From the NCBI RefSeq assembly GCF_015207735.1, contig NZ_JADEWG010000015.1:1-64000 (forward strand): a stretch of DNA of 64,000 nucleotides. Direction: 5' to 3'. This DNA comes from [Phormidium] sp. LEGE 05292. GTDB lineage: Bacteria > Cyanobacteriota > Cyanobacteriia > Cyanobacteriales > Aerosakkonemataceae. The notes beneath the pieces were generated by a model, which was not told the origin of the DNA, made no database searches, and worked only from the letters and a program-made list of their open reading frames with translations. Within the stretch, counting starts at the first letter, position 1. Every line of letters begins with the position of its first letter. This document shows positions 28,262 through 37,465 of this stretch, one piece after another. The position numbers and the translations under genes were made by a program.

Positions 28262-28451
28262 GGGTGTACAAATTACCTAACTCAAGATTACTGAAAATTT
28301 TTTTTATTAATAGGGAAGTTTTGGGAAATCTTTAAACTATCTCCTCTGTTCCTCTGCTGCCTCAACAAGCAATTTAAAAGATTAATAGCTTAGTGCCGAT
28401 GTCAGTGCATGATTGCAGCTAAATGAATCGGCACTCAACTTTTGATGGAGT

Positions 28452-29597
28452 TTAATCTTTTCTACTGTCTTCTACTGTCGTGTCTGAATTGGAAGTAAAG
28501 TGGCTTTTATTAGTATCGGTACGATCGTCTACATGGACATTTTCTGAAGTCGTTGATGCTTCCGTTACATGAGCGGCTTCTGTATAATTATCGGCAATCG
28601 TTGCTGTTTCCGGTGTTTGTGTGAAATCGCTTTCTTTATAATTGTCGGTAATTGTTTCTGGTTCTGGTGTTTGTGTGAAATCGCTTTCTTTTACCTCTGA
28701 ATTATCATTTTTGAGCCGATTTCGCAATCTTTGAAATAACCCAGTTTTACCCGGTGTAGTAGGATGATTTTCCTCTGTTGGAGTTTCTCTTATTGGCAGT
28801 GACGAATCTATTTCTGGAGTTTGCACAATGGTTTCTGCCTGCATTTTAGTTGTTGATTCTGGTTCAGCAAAATCTCTGTTATTTTTCGGAGAAACTCTCT
28901 CTTCTTCTGGTTGAATTACTGGTTTTTGTGGTGGCGCATTTCTCTTTTTGTTTTTCCGACTTGAACCTGAACTAGATTGTGACCAATATTGACGATAAAG
29001 TAATTCTAATTCGCTACCAGATCGATGAAAAATTTTCATCTGATTAAAGAGCAAAACTTGAAACAAACGGTAGAAAGCTAATGTGAAGATCGCCACTACT
29101 AACCCGGAAGCTGTACTAATCAAAGCTTCCCCAATTCCCAGAGTTACCCCACTCGTAGAAGGGGTTCCTAAATCGCTAATCCGAATCGATCGCAACGAAA
29201 CAATTAAGCCCCAAACTGTACCAAACAAACCCAACAAGGGCGCTAAACCAATAATCCCTTCTAAAATTTTGTCTCCACCGCGCATCGAGTTTAACTCTTC
29301 ATGGGCTGTACTTTCCAGCGCCAGCTTAAATATCTCTGGATCGGGTTGTCCCAAACGCAAGGGTGCATACAAAAACCGACCGATCGGCTTATTGTTGGCA
29401 CGTCTGGCAATTTCCGTCGCCGCTTCCCAATCCTGCACCGCCGCATCTAAAACTCGGTTAACGATATCCCTTTCTTTGCTGAGAATTCTTGCCCAGAACC
29501 ACAGACGCTCCAAAATCACGGTCAATGACAGGATCGACAGACCTAGCAAAGGCCACATTGCTGGCCCACCTAATCTAAAAATTTCTACGATGTTCAC
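28452..29597 (-). CDS. ExbB/TolQ/MotA-type proton channel protein with long acidic tail
   Basis: The start is a GTG, with GGAGG about 12 bases upstream. Residues 1-210 match ExbB: a first helix ([22 protein letters not shown]), then [21 protein letters not shown], and [20 protein letters not shown]. The remaining ~170 residues form an unusual cytoplasmic tail with a basic stretch ([12 protein letters not shown]). After that come Glu/Thr-rich segments that include a near-exact duplication ([10 protein letters not shown], twice). It pairs with the exbD gene downstream. The tail may bind another protein, but its function is unknown. Confidence 0.9.
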   Translation of the reverse strand: MNIVEIFRLGGPAMWPLLGLSILSLTVILERLWFWARILSKERDIVNRVLDAAVQDWEAATEIARRANNKPIGRFLYAPLRLGQPDPEIFKLALESTAHEELNSMRGGDKILEGIIGLAPLLGLFGTVWGLIVSLRSIRISDLGTPSTSGVTLGIGEALISTASGLVVAIFTLAFYRLFQVLLFNQMKIFHRSGSELELLYRQYWSQSSSGSSRKNKKRNAPPQKPVIQPEEERVSPKNNRDFAEPESTTKMQAETIVQTPEIDSSLPIRETPTEENHPTTPGKTGLFQRLRNRLKNDNSEVKESDFTQTPEPETITDNYKESDFTQTPETATIADNYTEAAHVTEASTTSENVHVDDRTDTNKSHFTSNSDTTVEDSRKD

Positions 29598-29844
29598 AGT
29601 TTTGGGTTTCCTCCGTACTTTCCTCTTTGCACAAAGTTCTGTCGCCCAGGTCGCTGGTAACGAGTCTCAGGCAATTTACAATTGTAAAGAAATAGAGAGC
29701 AGCAATGACGGTTATTACCTAAATTAATTTCAGAAAATCTAATGAACTCTGGGAAAAAGAGCAACAAAACCTAATGACGGATATCCACACCAGTCTCTTA
29801 ATGTGGCTTTTGTCACAATGAAAGTAGCTGGAGGGTAAATAAAA

Positions 29845-30165
29845 ATGAAAAATTTCCTTGAATCATTTTACAACTGGTATCGCGGCACAATTCGTAATCC
29901 GAAATATCGCTGGTGGTTAGTTTTAGGAACTTTGGCTTATTTGTTTAGTCCAATCGATATTGCTCCTGATTTTTTGCCCATCGTGGGATGGATTGATGAT
30001 GCAGCAATTACGGCGCTCTTAGTTTCAGAAGTATCTCAGATCTTCATCGATTATGTCAAATTACGCCAAGGTCAACAACCTAGCGAAGTTGGCGATCGTA
30101 CTGCGGAAGGCAACCAAAGTGTTGATGATACAGTGGTGGAAGTAAAAGCAGTTTCTGTCGAATAA
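29845..30165 (+). CDS. YkvA/DUF1232 family small membrane-associated protein
   Basis: The 106-residue protein has the DUF1232 core YLFSPIDIAPDFLPIVGWIDD, which defines the family. A preceding hydrophobic segment (WWLVLGTLAYLF) suggests membrane association. A GGAGGG ribosome site lies about nine bases before the ATG. The family is widespread with no settled function. The C-terminal 30 residues are acidic and variable. Confidence 0.88.
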   Translation: MKNFLESFYNWYRGTIRNPKYRWWLVLGTLAYLFSPIDIAPDFLPIVGWIDDAAITALLVSEVSQIFIDYVKLRQGQQPSEVGDRTAEGNQSVDDTVVEVKAVSVE

Positions 30166-30189
30166 ATTAAAGATCCATAAGCTGTAACT

Positions 30190-30225
30190 AACCCTTTCCT
30201 AGCAGGTGAAAGGGTTTATTGTTTT
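30190..30225 (+). terminator. Terminator after the YkvA-like gene
   Basis: AACCCTTTC pairs perfectly with GAAAGGGTT across a 9-nt loop and is followed by TATTGTTTTG. Confidence 0.75.
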
Positions 30226-30630
30226 GTCTGTTTGTTAATTTTAAGATGAAATGAGTTCTTTTTTTATTGGTCAATTCACTTCACTAACCAAGCCGAGAAA
30301 AATGTAGTAATTACAGCGATAATTGTTGTCAATAACACAAGTTGCTGGTTATATAATTAATGCTGGGATTAGGTTCGTTGTTGCCCTGTTTTCGCTCTTA
30401 TCCTTGTTGCGATCAAAGCGAAGACAGGGCAATAACATACTCTTACGCAAGTAACTAGCTAATTGAGTTAATTAGTTATTTCTGCCGCGCTGCAATAGTT
30501 TATTCGTGGTTTGAGATATCATAGATTAGCTTACCGATTTGCAGTAATAGTAGCTGGAAAGTGATTCTGCGTCAGCCGATCGCTTAAAGTAGTGAAACTT
30601 GTGTAAAGTAAGTGTTATTTATTACATAGT
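30226..30630. other. Long leader/spacer before the P-type ATPase
   Basis: About 400 bp without a plausible gene. It includes the long inverted repeat at 30378-30436. I see no clear promoter hexamers or riboswitch consensus. Confidence 0.4.
30378..30436. repeat. Long inverted repeat upstream of the P-type ATPase
   Basis: GTTGTTGCCCTGTTTTCGCT pairs with AGCGAAGACAGGGCAATAAC (18 of 20 positions, others G-U type) around a 20-nt loop. It may be a miniature repeat element or an RNA structure, about 195 bp before the ATPase ATG. Confidence 0.65.
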
Positions 30631-33117
30631 ATGACTGAAGCAAATATTCCCCAACCTTATGGTTTAACTGGACTGACTGAGGATGAGGCGATCGCTCGCC
30701 GTGCTGCTGGAAAAGGTAATAATGTTAAACTACAAACCAGCCGTTCTTATAAACAAATTCTTCAAGAAAATCTTTTTACTTTTATTAATTGGATTTTCTT
30801 TGCGATTAGTGCAGTATTTTTTCTATTAGGTAGAATTGGCGATAGTATCCTTGTAGTAGTGGTAATTTTGGGTGGAATATTAATTAATATCTACCAAGAA
30901 ATTTGGGCTAAAAGAAAGTTAGATGAAATTGCTTTACTCAACAGACCAAAAGCTACTGTAATTCGAGAATGTAGAGAAAAAAATATTGACCCCACAGAGA
31001 TTGTTTTAGGAGATATCCTACTAGTTAGGTCTGGAGATCAAATTGTTGTTGATGGAGTGGTAGTTGGCGAAGGTCGCATGGAAGTTGATGAATCTTTGCT
31101 AACTGGTGAATCAGATATGATTCTGAAATTAGCGGGACAATCTGTTTTTTCTGGTAGTTTCTGTGTTAGTGGTAGTGCTTGCTGTGAAGTCCAAAAGGTA
31201 GGAGCAGAAACATTAGCTTATCAATTAACAACTGGTGCAAGAGCTTATCGGCAAGTTCTAACTCCTCTTCAGAAAGAGATTAATGTGGTAATTCGAGTTT
31301 TCATGTTAATTGCCTGTTTTCTCTGGATTTTAGTGAGTATTAGTTTTCTCAGTCGTTCCTATTCTTTATCTGATTTGTTGCAGAGGGCTGCGGTAATTGC
31401 GGGGTTAGTACCAGCCGGGTTGTTGTTAGCAATTACTTTGTCTTATGGGCTAGGTGCTGTGAAAATGATCGGGCAGAATGTGTTGATTCAGCAAGCGAAT
31501 GCGGTAGAATCTTTAAGTAATGTTGATGTACTTTGTTTAGATAAAACTGGGACTTTAACGACTAATGAAATTAATTTAGAAAGGATTTATCCTTTAGATA
31601 TAAATGAAGGAGAGTTACGATCGCTTTTAGGAGATTTCGCCGCTTCTACTAAAGTGGGGAATAAAACTAGTGATGCGATCGGTTTAGCTTGTCCGGGAAC
31701 AGAGCGATCGCTAATTGCTGAAGTACCTTTTTCTTCTAGTCGCAAATGGAGCGGAATCGCATTTGACGATCCATTAAAACCAGTTATTTATGTTTTAGGC
31801 GCACCCGAAGTTTTGGCAAAAGATATAGATTTAAGTCCAGAAATAAGTGAATATATCGCTGGCGAAACTAACAAAGGTTTACGAGTTGTATTGTTTGCTT
31901 ATAGTTCTGATATTGTAGCAGTAAAAAACAGGCGAGCGGAAACAAATAATCAACCAGTAGATGTAGCATTACCAGCAAATTTAATTCCTTTAGCAGTAAT
32001 TAGTTTGAGTGACCAATTGCGCCCCGAAGCTTACGAAACTATTCAGGGTTTTGCTAAAGCTGGAATTGAAATTAAAATTATTTCTGGCGATCATCCCCAA
32101 ACAGTAGCCTCATTAGCAAAACAAGCAGGTATAGGGAATGATTTAGCCGTAGTTTCGGGACAAGAATTAACTCAAATGAGTCCGATTGAATTTACCCAAA
32201 CTGCTAAAAACAGCACAATTTTTGGTCGGATTACTCCAGAACAAAAAGCTAGATTAGTGGAAAGTTTACGCAAAACTGGACACTATGTAGCGATGATTGG
32301 TGATGGGGTGAATGATGTGCTTTCCTTAAAAAGGGCAAATTTAGCGATCGCAATGGAAAGCGGTAGTAAAGCCACTAGAGGCGTAGCTGATATCGTATTA
32401 CTTAAAGACTCTTTCGCAGCTTTACCTTATACTTTTTTGGAAGGTCAACGAATTCGCAATGGCATTTTTGATATTTTAAAATTGTTTTTGGTACGGGTAT
32501 TTTGTGTAACTTTACTAATTTTTGCTACCGCAATTGTTACTGATAGCTTTCCCTTGGAAAATAAGCAAAGTGCTTTAGTTTCCTTAATCGGGGTAGGATT
32601 ACCAACCATTTGTATTCCTATATGGGCAAAACCGGGAATTTTCCCAAGGCGGAGTATGGTACAGTCAATGCTGCATTTTACTATTCCAGCTACTATAACA
32701 ATTACTTTAACTGCCCTCTTAGTTTATTTATATTATTTAGTATGGGCTGTTTTAGATTTGCCGCCTGGTGCGGATATATCCCAAGTTGATTATTCAATTC
32801 CCCGCAGTGCTTTAGCGACAATTTTAATTTTATGTCAATTGTTTTTAATTCTCTTTTTGAAACCACCTACTAATGCTTGGGTAGGTGGAGAAAGATTAAG
32901 TGGTGATTGGCGATATACTATTATTGCTGTCGGTTTATTATTAGTATATATCGTAATTATATCCGTGCCACCTTTACGGAAATTTTTTGAACTTTGGCAT
33001 TTTGGAGCTTTGGATTATTTATTTATGGGTTTAGTAGCATTAGAATGGTGTTTGATAGTCCGGTTTATGTGGCGAACTAAATTTTTAGATAAGTTTTTGG
33101 GTGTAGATTTGGATTAG
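30631..33117 (+). CDS. P-type cation-transporting ATPase (CtpE/MgtA-like)
   Basis: This 828-residue ion pump has a full P-type core. The actuator domain has LLTGESD, the phosphorylation motif is LCLDKTGTLTTNE with Asp304, and the hinge is MIGDGVNDVLSLKRANLAIA. The helix-4 segment reads AGLVPAGLLLAITLSYGLGAVKM; VPAGLLLA rather than CPC argues against a heavy-metal CPx pump. It resembles the CtpE-type calcium/magnesium pumps. At least eight membrane helices are visible. There is no N-terminal metal-binding domain. The ion is not determined by the sequence I can read; calcium is the family-based guess. Confidence 0.92.
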   Translation: MTEANIPQPYGLTGLTEDEAIARRAAGKGNNVKLQTSRSYKQILQENLFTFINWIFFAISAVFFLLGRIGDSILVVVVILGGILINIYQEIWAKRKLDEIALLNRPKATVIRECREKNIDPTEIVLGDILLVRSGDQIVVDGVVVGEGRMEVDESLLTGESDMILKLAGQSVFSGSFCVSGSACCEVQKVGAETLAYQLTTGARAYRQVLTPLQKEINVVIRVFMLIACFLWILVSISFLSRSYSLSDLLQRAAVIAGLVPAGLLLAITLSYGLGAVKMIGQNVLIQQANAVESLSNVDVLCLDKTGTLTTNEINLERIYPLDINEGELRSLLGDFAASTKVGNKTSDAIGLACPGTERSLIAEVPFSSSRKWSGIAFDDPLKPVIYVLGAPEVLAKDIDLSPEISEYIAGETNKGLRVVLFAYSSDIVAVKNRRAETNNQPVDVALPANLIPLAVISLSDQLRPEAYETIQGFAKAGIEIKIISGDHPQTVASLAKQAGIGNDLAVVSGQELTQMSPIEFTQTAKNSTIFGRITPEQKARLVESLRKTGHYVAMIGDGVNDVLSLKRANLAIAMESGSKATRGVADIVLLKDSFAALPYTFLEGQRIRNGIFDILKLFLVRVFCVTLLIFATAIVTDSFPLENKQSALVSLIGVGLPTICIPIWAKPGIFPRRSMVQSMLHFTIPATITITLTALLVYLYYLVWAVLDLPPGADISQVDYSIPRSALATILILCQLFLILFLKPPTNAWVGGERLSGDWRYTIIAVGLLLVYIVIISVPPLRKFFELWHFGALDYLFMGLVALEWCLIVRFMWRTKFLDKFLGVDLD

Positions 33118-33141
33118 AAAGTTTTAGCTAATTAATTAATA

Positions 33142-33747
33142 ATGAACGATGAAGATTTAAAACCAAAACAACTAGATCGAGTTAAGCTGTTAGATTGGGT
33201 GATGATTATTGGTGGTGCGATCGCCCTCGTCACTACAGGTATCATTGGATTAGGCATCAAAGCTTATAATAACGCCCTAGATCCCGAACGAGCCGAAGCA
33301 GTAGCTAAAAGTATTATTGATTATCGGATTCCCAATGGTTCTAAAGGGAAATTCGGCATCAAATTTGCTGGAATTAAACTTGCCATAGTTCACAGCAAAA
33401 CCTCGCCGCCTGATGTGGAAATATTTGTCATGCAAACACCTTTAAACCGCGATACTCAAAACCAAGAAGATATAGAAAGACTCAGAACTCCTATCGAACC
33501 GACACCAACAGAATTTGAAATTTCTTCTTCCTATAACCAAAGCTTGAAATTTTGCAATCAACCGCTGAGTGTTACCATTGACGAAGGTCATTATACCTTA
33601 GAAGATCAAAGCTCAAGTATCCCTGCTGTACAATATAGTGCTAGTACTATTATCAATAATGAAAGACTAGTGGTAGAAGTACAAGCACTAGGGAAAAATG
33701 CTAAACAAAAAGCTTTAGCTGTTTTTAAATCAATCAAGTGTAAGTAA
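33142..33747 (+). CDS. Membrane-anchored protein of unknown function
   Basis: I do not recognise the family. The 201 residues have one N-terminal transmembrane helix (LLDWVMIIGGAIALVTTGIIGLGI) preceded by a charged cytoplasmic stub, so the remaining ~160 residues are probably outside the membrane. No cysteine-rich, catalytic or repeat motif is evident. It starts 24 bp after the P-type ATPase stop and is likely co-transcribed with it, so an accessory or quality-control role for the pump is conceivable but unsupported by any motif. Confidence 0.75.
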   Translation: MNDEDLKPKQLDRVKLLDWVMIIGGAIALVTTGIIGLGIKAYNNALDPERAEAVAKSIIDYRIPNGSKGKFGIKFAGIKLAIVHSKTSPPDVEIFVMQTPLNRDTQNQEDIERLRTPIEPTPTEFEISSSYNQSLKFCNQPLSVTIDEGHYTLEDQSSSIPAVQYSASTIINNERLVVEVQALGKNAKQKALAVFKSIKCK

Positions 33748-33765
33748 TTACTGAATCCTTGATTT

Positions 33766-34155
33766 TTAAAGTAATGTTTGGGGAGAGTAGCCTAAATCTT
33801 CAATAAATTGAGTACAAAATTCTTGAATTTCCGTCGTAGTTGGGCTACCGTGAGCAACTACAGCTACCTGATAATTGGCAATTACATAGAGGGGAGATTT
33901 CCCAATTTCTAAAGCCCACATTGCCATTTTTATTTGAATTTCCGGTTGATAAACAATCCCAAATTCATCTAAGATAGCGCGGAAATCGCCTTCTTCTTCC
34001 GAACTTAAATGCCCCAAAAATTTGATTTTAACTACCCAACCATCTAAGTCATGAATCACGGTAATAAAATTAATTCCTAACCAGGGTCGAGAATTTAAGT
34101 AATCGATGATTCGCAAGGTTAAACTAGCATTTGCGAAATAGTAAATGTATTCCAT
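33766..34155 (-). CDS. Hypothetical protein
   Basis: The start is set at the ATG whose complement is 34153-34155, because AGGTGA lies about five bases before it; the longer frame to 34224 begins with TTG and lacks a ribosome site. The resulting ~129-residue soluble protein has mixed alpha/beta character (FITVIHDLDGWVVKIKFLG, then DEFGIVYQPEIQIKMAMWAL). I do not recognise a family. It is downstream of, and probably co-transcribed with, the 34228-34788 gene. Its stop faces the 33142 gene's stop 18 bp away. Confidence 0.65.
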   Translation of the reverse strand: MEYIYYFANASLTLRIIDYLNSRPWLGINFITVIHDLDGWVVKIKFLGHLSSEEEGDFRAILDEFGIVYQPEIQIKMAMWALEIGKSPLYVIANYQVAVVAHGSPTTTEIQEFCTQFIEDLGYSPQTLL

Positions 34156-34227
34156 AAATTCACCTAATTTTCTCAAGTTTAATGAGTCCGAAACATTCTC
34201 AGTGATTAGTTGAAAATTAACCAAGTA

Positions 34228-34788
34228 TTATTGAATTTTATAAAAATTTGTTGCTAGTGTTGCTAGCTTTTTCTGTGCTGTAACAAACAATCGCTTATCC
34301 CAAAGTTGAATATACCTTTCCTCAAGTCTTCCCTTATATCTTTCACTAAAACAGTCAGAATCTAACACTTCTGTTAAAATATATTTTAATACTTTAAAGT
34401 GCTTGTTTAAATCCTCTTCATTAGCCTTATCGGTGATGATTAATTCTTCCACCAAATTCCAATAATCTAAATAACCGTTTAATACTCCCAAGTCAATATC
34501 GCGAACAATTTCCCAATAGGGAATCGCATCAGGTTCAGACAAAAAATTTACTTCATCAAAACTAGTATCTGGGGAAGAATGTTGCAAGTTTCTACTCTTC
34601 AACTCGTCTATGCACAAAGTCGCAAATTCTTCATCGGACTTTAACAGATTACTCAAGAAATTATACGCCCATAACAGGTTAGTGTACTTGTCTTTTTGTT
34701 CGGCTAACAGATGAGGATGATCCTTAACGGATTTTATATGTTTTCGCATTAACAGCTTAACTGTACAATAAGCGTCTTTCCCTGACAT
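34228..34788 (-). CDS. Hypothetical protein
   Basis: This 186-residue, mostly helical, acidic protein begins MSGKDAYCTVKLLMRKHIKS. No signal peptide, membrane segment or known motif is visible. A GGAG lies about nine bases before the ATG. It forms a two-gene unit with the 33766 gene. Two TCACC-N6-GGTGA palindromes lie 103-143 bp upstream and could control it. I have no family assignment. Confidence 0.65.
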   Translation of the reverse strand: MSGKDAYCTVKLLMRKHIKSVKDHPHLLAEQKDKYTNLLWAYNFLSNLLKSDEEFATLCIDELKSRNLQHSSPDTSFDEVNFLSEPDAIPYWEIVRDIDLGVLNGYLDYWNLVEELIITDKANEEDLNKHFKVLKYILTEVLDSDCFSERYKGRLEERYIQLWDKRLFVTAQKKLATLATNFYKIQ

Positions 34789-34890
34789 ATTGGTTCTCCA
34801 AGGAGGTTGATCGGAAACGGTAAAGGAAGAAGTAAGTAGATATGTTACCTAGCCATACTTTTAAAGTAATATTTGTGACTATATTTAGTC

Positions 34891-34930
34891 TTCACCAAAC
34901 CAGGTGAAATATTATCACCCAACTAGGTGA
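34891..34930. promoter_or_regulatory. Two tandem TCACC-N6-GGTGA palindromes
   Basis: TTCACC-N6-GGTGAA at 34891-34908 and TCACC-N6-GGTGA at 34915-34930. The centres are 23 bp apart, about two helical turns. Duplicated two-fold sites in a divergent spacer are typical of a dimeric repressor's operator. The regulator is unknown. Confidence 0.45.
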
Positions 34931-35022
34931 AGGGGCGAAAATTTGACATTAACGAAGAGTATCTTTATTAATTGTTTAACTCAGATCTTGCTCCAGAAAG
35001 GAGGTAGAACCTCTGGGGATCG

Positions 35023-35046
35023 CGTTCCTGGGTTGAACCTGGGAAC
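35023..35046. repeat. Imperfect GTTCC...GGAAC hairpin repeat
   Basis: GTTCCTGGGTT / GAACCTGGGAAC forms an imperfect stem flanked by CCTCT...AGAGG. It resembles a widely dispersed cyanobacterial palindrome of the form GTTCCCAGG...CCTGGGAAC. Confidence 0.5.
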
Positions 35047-35223
35047 GAGAAATAGAGGCTCCGATCGGGAGTGCAAGATTTCAGTTAAGTCGAATGCCCT
35101 GATTTCCTTGCCTTTAGCTGATCTCCGGTAAAAGATCGATCCCGAAGTCAGACCGAAGAACAGGGATAATAGTTTAGGTATTCAGACGGACTCTCTCATA
35201 CTTTATTATTTGCAACCAAATCA

Positions 35224-37188
35224 ATGTGGAAGCCTCGTTCACTTCGGCAATTAATCTGGGGAATATCGATTTGCAGTTTTTTAGTGGTAGTAGGTTTAGC
35301 TGTTGCTTCCGGGAGTTACAAGCATCGCCCGTTGTTGGCGTTGTTGAATTCTTTTTTTGCTGAGGAAGAGCAAACACCAAAGGACAATACTTCTGGGACG
35401 TTATCGCTGTTACCTAATGGTAGACCGCGACTCGATCCTTTACCTGCGGCGAAGGAGGTTTGGCAATGTGAAGTGGTTGTGGTTGGTGGTTCTTTGGGTG
35501 GGGTGGCGGCGGCTTCCCAGGCGATGAAATCTGGGGCGAGGACTTGCTTGATTGAGTTAACGCCTTGGTTTGGGGGACAGATTAGTTCGCAAGGTGTGTC
35601 TGCGATCGATGAATCAGACACAATGATCAGGCGGGATAATTTTTCCAAGAGTTGGAATTCTTTTAAGCAGTTGATTGAACGGCAACAGATTAAGTTGCCT
35701 GCTTGGTCTAAACAAAAGCAAAAACTGACTGTTGATGATACTAATAGTTGCTGGGTGGGAAAGCTGTGTTTTCCACCAAAGGCGGGAGAACAAGCTGCGC
35801 GACAATTGCTGAATTCTTCTGCTAAGTCTGCGCCTGGAAGTCGTTGGGGGGCGGGAATTGCTTTTAAGGGGGCAGAATTTGATGCTACAGGTAAGTTGAT
35901 TACGGCGATTTATGGGGTGCGACGAATTCCACGCGATCGCAATTATGTACCTAGCGGTCGCCTTTCGCAAGATTTAAACTCTTGGTATTCTTGGTCAAGT
36001 ACTGATGTTTATGAGAAAGTACCAATTCGTTTGGAAGCACCACCAGGGAAAAGATTGATGGTGATTGATGCTACAGATACAGGCGAATTGGTAGCTTGGG
36101 CGAGAATTCCCCATCGCGTAGGTTCGGAATCATACACTACTACTGGGGAAGTTAATGCTTCACTCAAAGATAATCCTGATTGTACGCAAGCTTTTACTTT
36201 TACTTTTGTTTTAGCAATTAAAAACGATCGCGGCATTAGTCGGGCGGCTTTATCCCAATATAAACCGATATTTTCTAGAGAGGAACATCGGGAGCATTTT
36301 GATTTAATCGGGTTTCCCATGTTTGATGGACGTAGCCTTTTTAAATATCGTCGAATTATTAGTGCTAGGGGTAATCCGAAATTTGAAGGTAGTCCATCTT
36401 TTGGCGATATGACTGTAGTTAATTGGTTTCACGGTAATAATTGGAATTTGATGAATCCACCTTTGTTAATGGGTGAGGCTAGGTTGATTCAAACAGGACA
36501 ATACCTTAATTGGATGGGTGGAATGTCTGCTACTGCGTTGCAGCATGGCGAGGATCGGGCTTTGTTATTTTCTGAGTGGTTAATGGAAGTACAAAGTAAG
36601 ACTAATTCTCAGTTTCCTTTGGCACATTTATCAGGTAAAGATTCGCCTATGGGTACACTTTCTGGGTTGAGTATGATGCCTTATTTTCGCGAGGGAAGAA
36701 GGATTATTGGGAGAAAAGCTTACGGACAAACTAATTTTATGATCCGAGAACAAGATATCAGGAAAGATATGACTGGGGGGCGGAATTTTCAACCGACTGC
36801 GATTGGTGTTACTCATTATGATGTGGATATTCAAGGTTGTATGTATCGGAATTGGGTTCAACCTTGGGAAGCGCAAAGTGCAGGAACTATGGAAGATAAA
36901 GTTAAGCCTGTAATTATCCCTTTGGAAAGTTTGATTCCGCAAGGTGTGGATAATTTACTGATTGGAGGAAAGGCGATCGCTGTGACACATATTGTTAATG
37001 GTGTAACTCGCATTCATCAGGGAGAATGGAGTATTGGTGGTGCAGCGGGCGCAACTGCGGGTTGGATTTTAAAGCAGAATAAACCAAAGTTAACGCCAGC
37101 TGCGATCGTTCCTAGTAAACTAATGCCCAAGTTACATCAATACTTAAGAGATCAAGGGTTACGCTTTACTTGGTATCAATCGAGATAA
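35224..37188 (+). CDS. Membrane-anchored FAD-dependent oxidoreductase
   Basis: The 654-residue protein has an N-terminal helix (LIWGISICSFLVVVGLAVAS), then a Rossmann FAD-binding motif (CEVVVVGGSLGGVAAASQAM) at about residues 80-100. A second FAD-contact segment near the end (GVDNLLIGGKAIAVTH, and GEWSIGGAAGATAGWIL) is characteristic of the FAD_oxidored (PF12831-like) family. The catalytic domain probably faces the periplasm or lumen. The substrate is unknown. It is a single gene. Confidence 0.87.
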   Translation: MWKPRSLRQLIWGISICSFLVVVGLAVASGSYKHRPLLALLNSFFAEEEQTPKDNTSGTLSLLPNGRPRLDPLPAAKEVWQCEVVVVGGSLGGVAAASQAMKSGARTCLIELTPWFGGQISSQGVSAIDESDTMIRRDNFSKSWNSFKQLIERQQIKLPAWSKQKQKLTVDDTNSCWVGKLCFPPKAGEQAARQLLNSSAKSAPGSRWGAGIAFKGAEFDATGKLITAIYGVRRIPRDRNYVPSGRLSQDLNSWYSWSSTDVYEKVPIRLEAPPGKRLMVIDATDTGELVAWARIPHRVGSESYTTTGEVNASLKDNPDCTQAFTFTFVLAIKNDRGISRAALSQYKPIFSREEHREHFDLIGFPMFDGRSLFKYRRIISARGNPKFEGSPSFGDMTVVNWFHGNNWNLMNPPLLMGEARLIQTGQYLNWMGGMSATALQHGEDRALLFSEWLMEVQSKTNSQFPLAHLSGKDSPMGTLSGLSMMPYFREGRRIIGRKAYGQTNFMIREQDIRKDMTGGRNFQPTAIGVTHYDVDIQGCMYRNWVQPWEAQSAGTMEDKVKPVIIPLESLIPQGVDNLLIGGKAIAVTHIVNGVTRIHQGEWSIGGAAGATAGWILKQNKPKLTPAAIVPSKLMPKLHQYLRDQGLRFTWYQSR

Positions 37189-37465
37189 ATATTATATTCA
37201 TTGCTAGGGAACTCTTCAGTATTTTTCCTGTGGCGCTGTTAGCATTTAAAGGCGTATATATATTAGGTAATCAGTCTTTCCTGGTAGTCTGATATCTTTG
37301 TGTTGTTTAATGTTAGTTAGCAAGCTAATTAGGGAATAATAGGTTTATCGGTAAATAGTGAGAAGAAATGTGATGCCATCAAAAAGTCGATCGCTCAAAA
37401 TAGTATTACTAAATACATGATTCTTTTAAATAACGTTACAATCCTTTACTTTACCGCTAAGATTA
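37189..37465. other. Spacer before the cyanobacteriochrome kinase
   Basis: 277 AT-rich bases. I see no gene, strong hairpin or recognisable operator; it presumably holds the kinase promoter. Confidence 0.35.

Larger units (their letters stand above)
34789..35223. other. Divergent spacer with two small palindromes and a hairpin repeat
   Basis: A 435-bp region between the hypothetical pair and the FAD oxidoreductase. It holds the paired TCACC-N6-GGTGA sites and the GTTCC...GGAAC hairpin. A 62-codon frame at 34943-35131 is mostly the hairpin repeat translated and is not called. Confidence 0.5.

Noticed and set aside
29083..29727. 214-codon frame opposite exbB
   Set aside because: It lies almost wholly antisense to a well-supported ExbB gene, has no family resemblance, and no ribosome site.
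34943..35131. 62-codon frame before the FAD oxidoreductase
   Set aside because: Half of it is the GTTCC...GGAAC hairpin repeat translated, and no start signal is seen.
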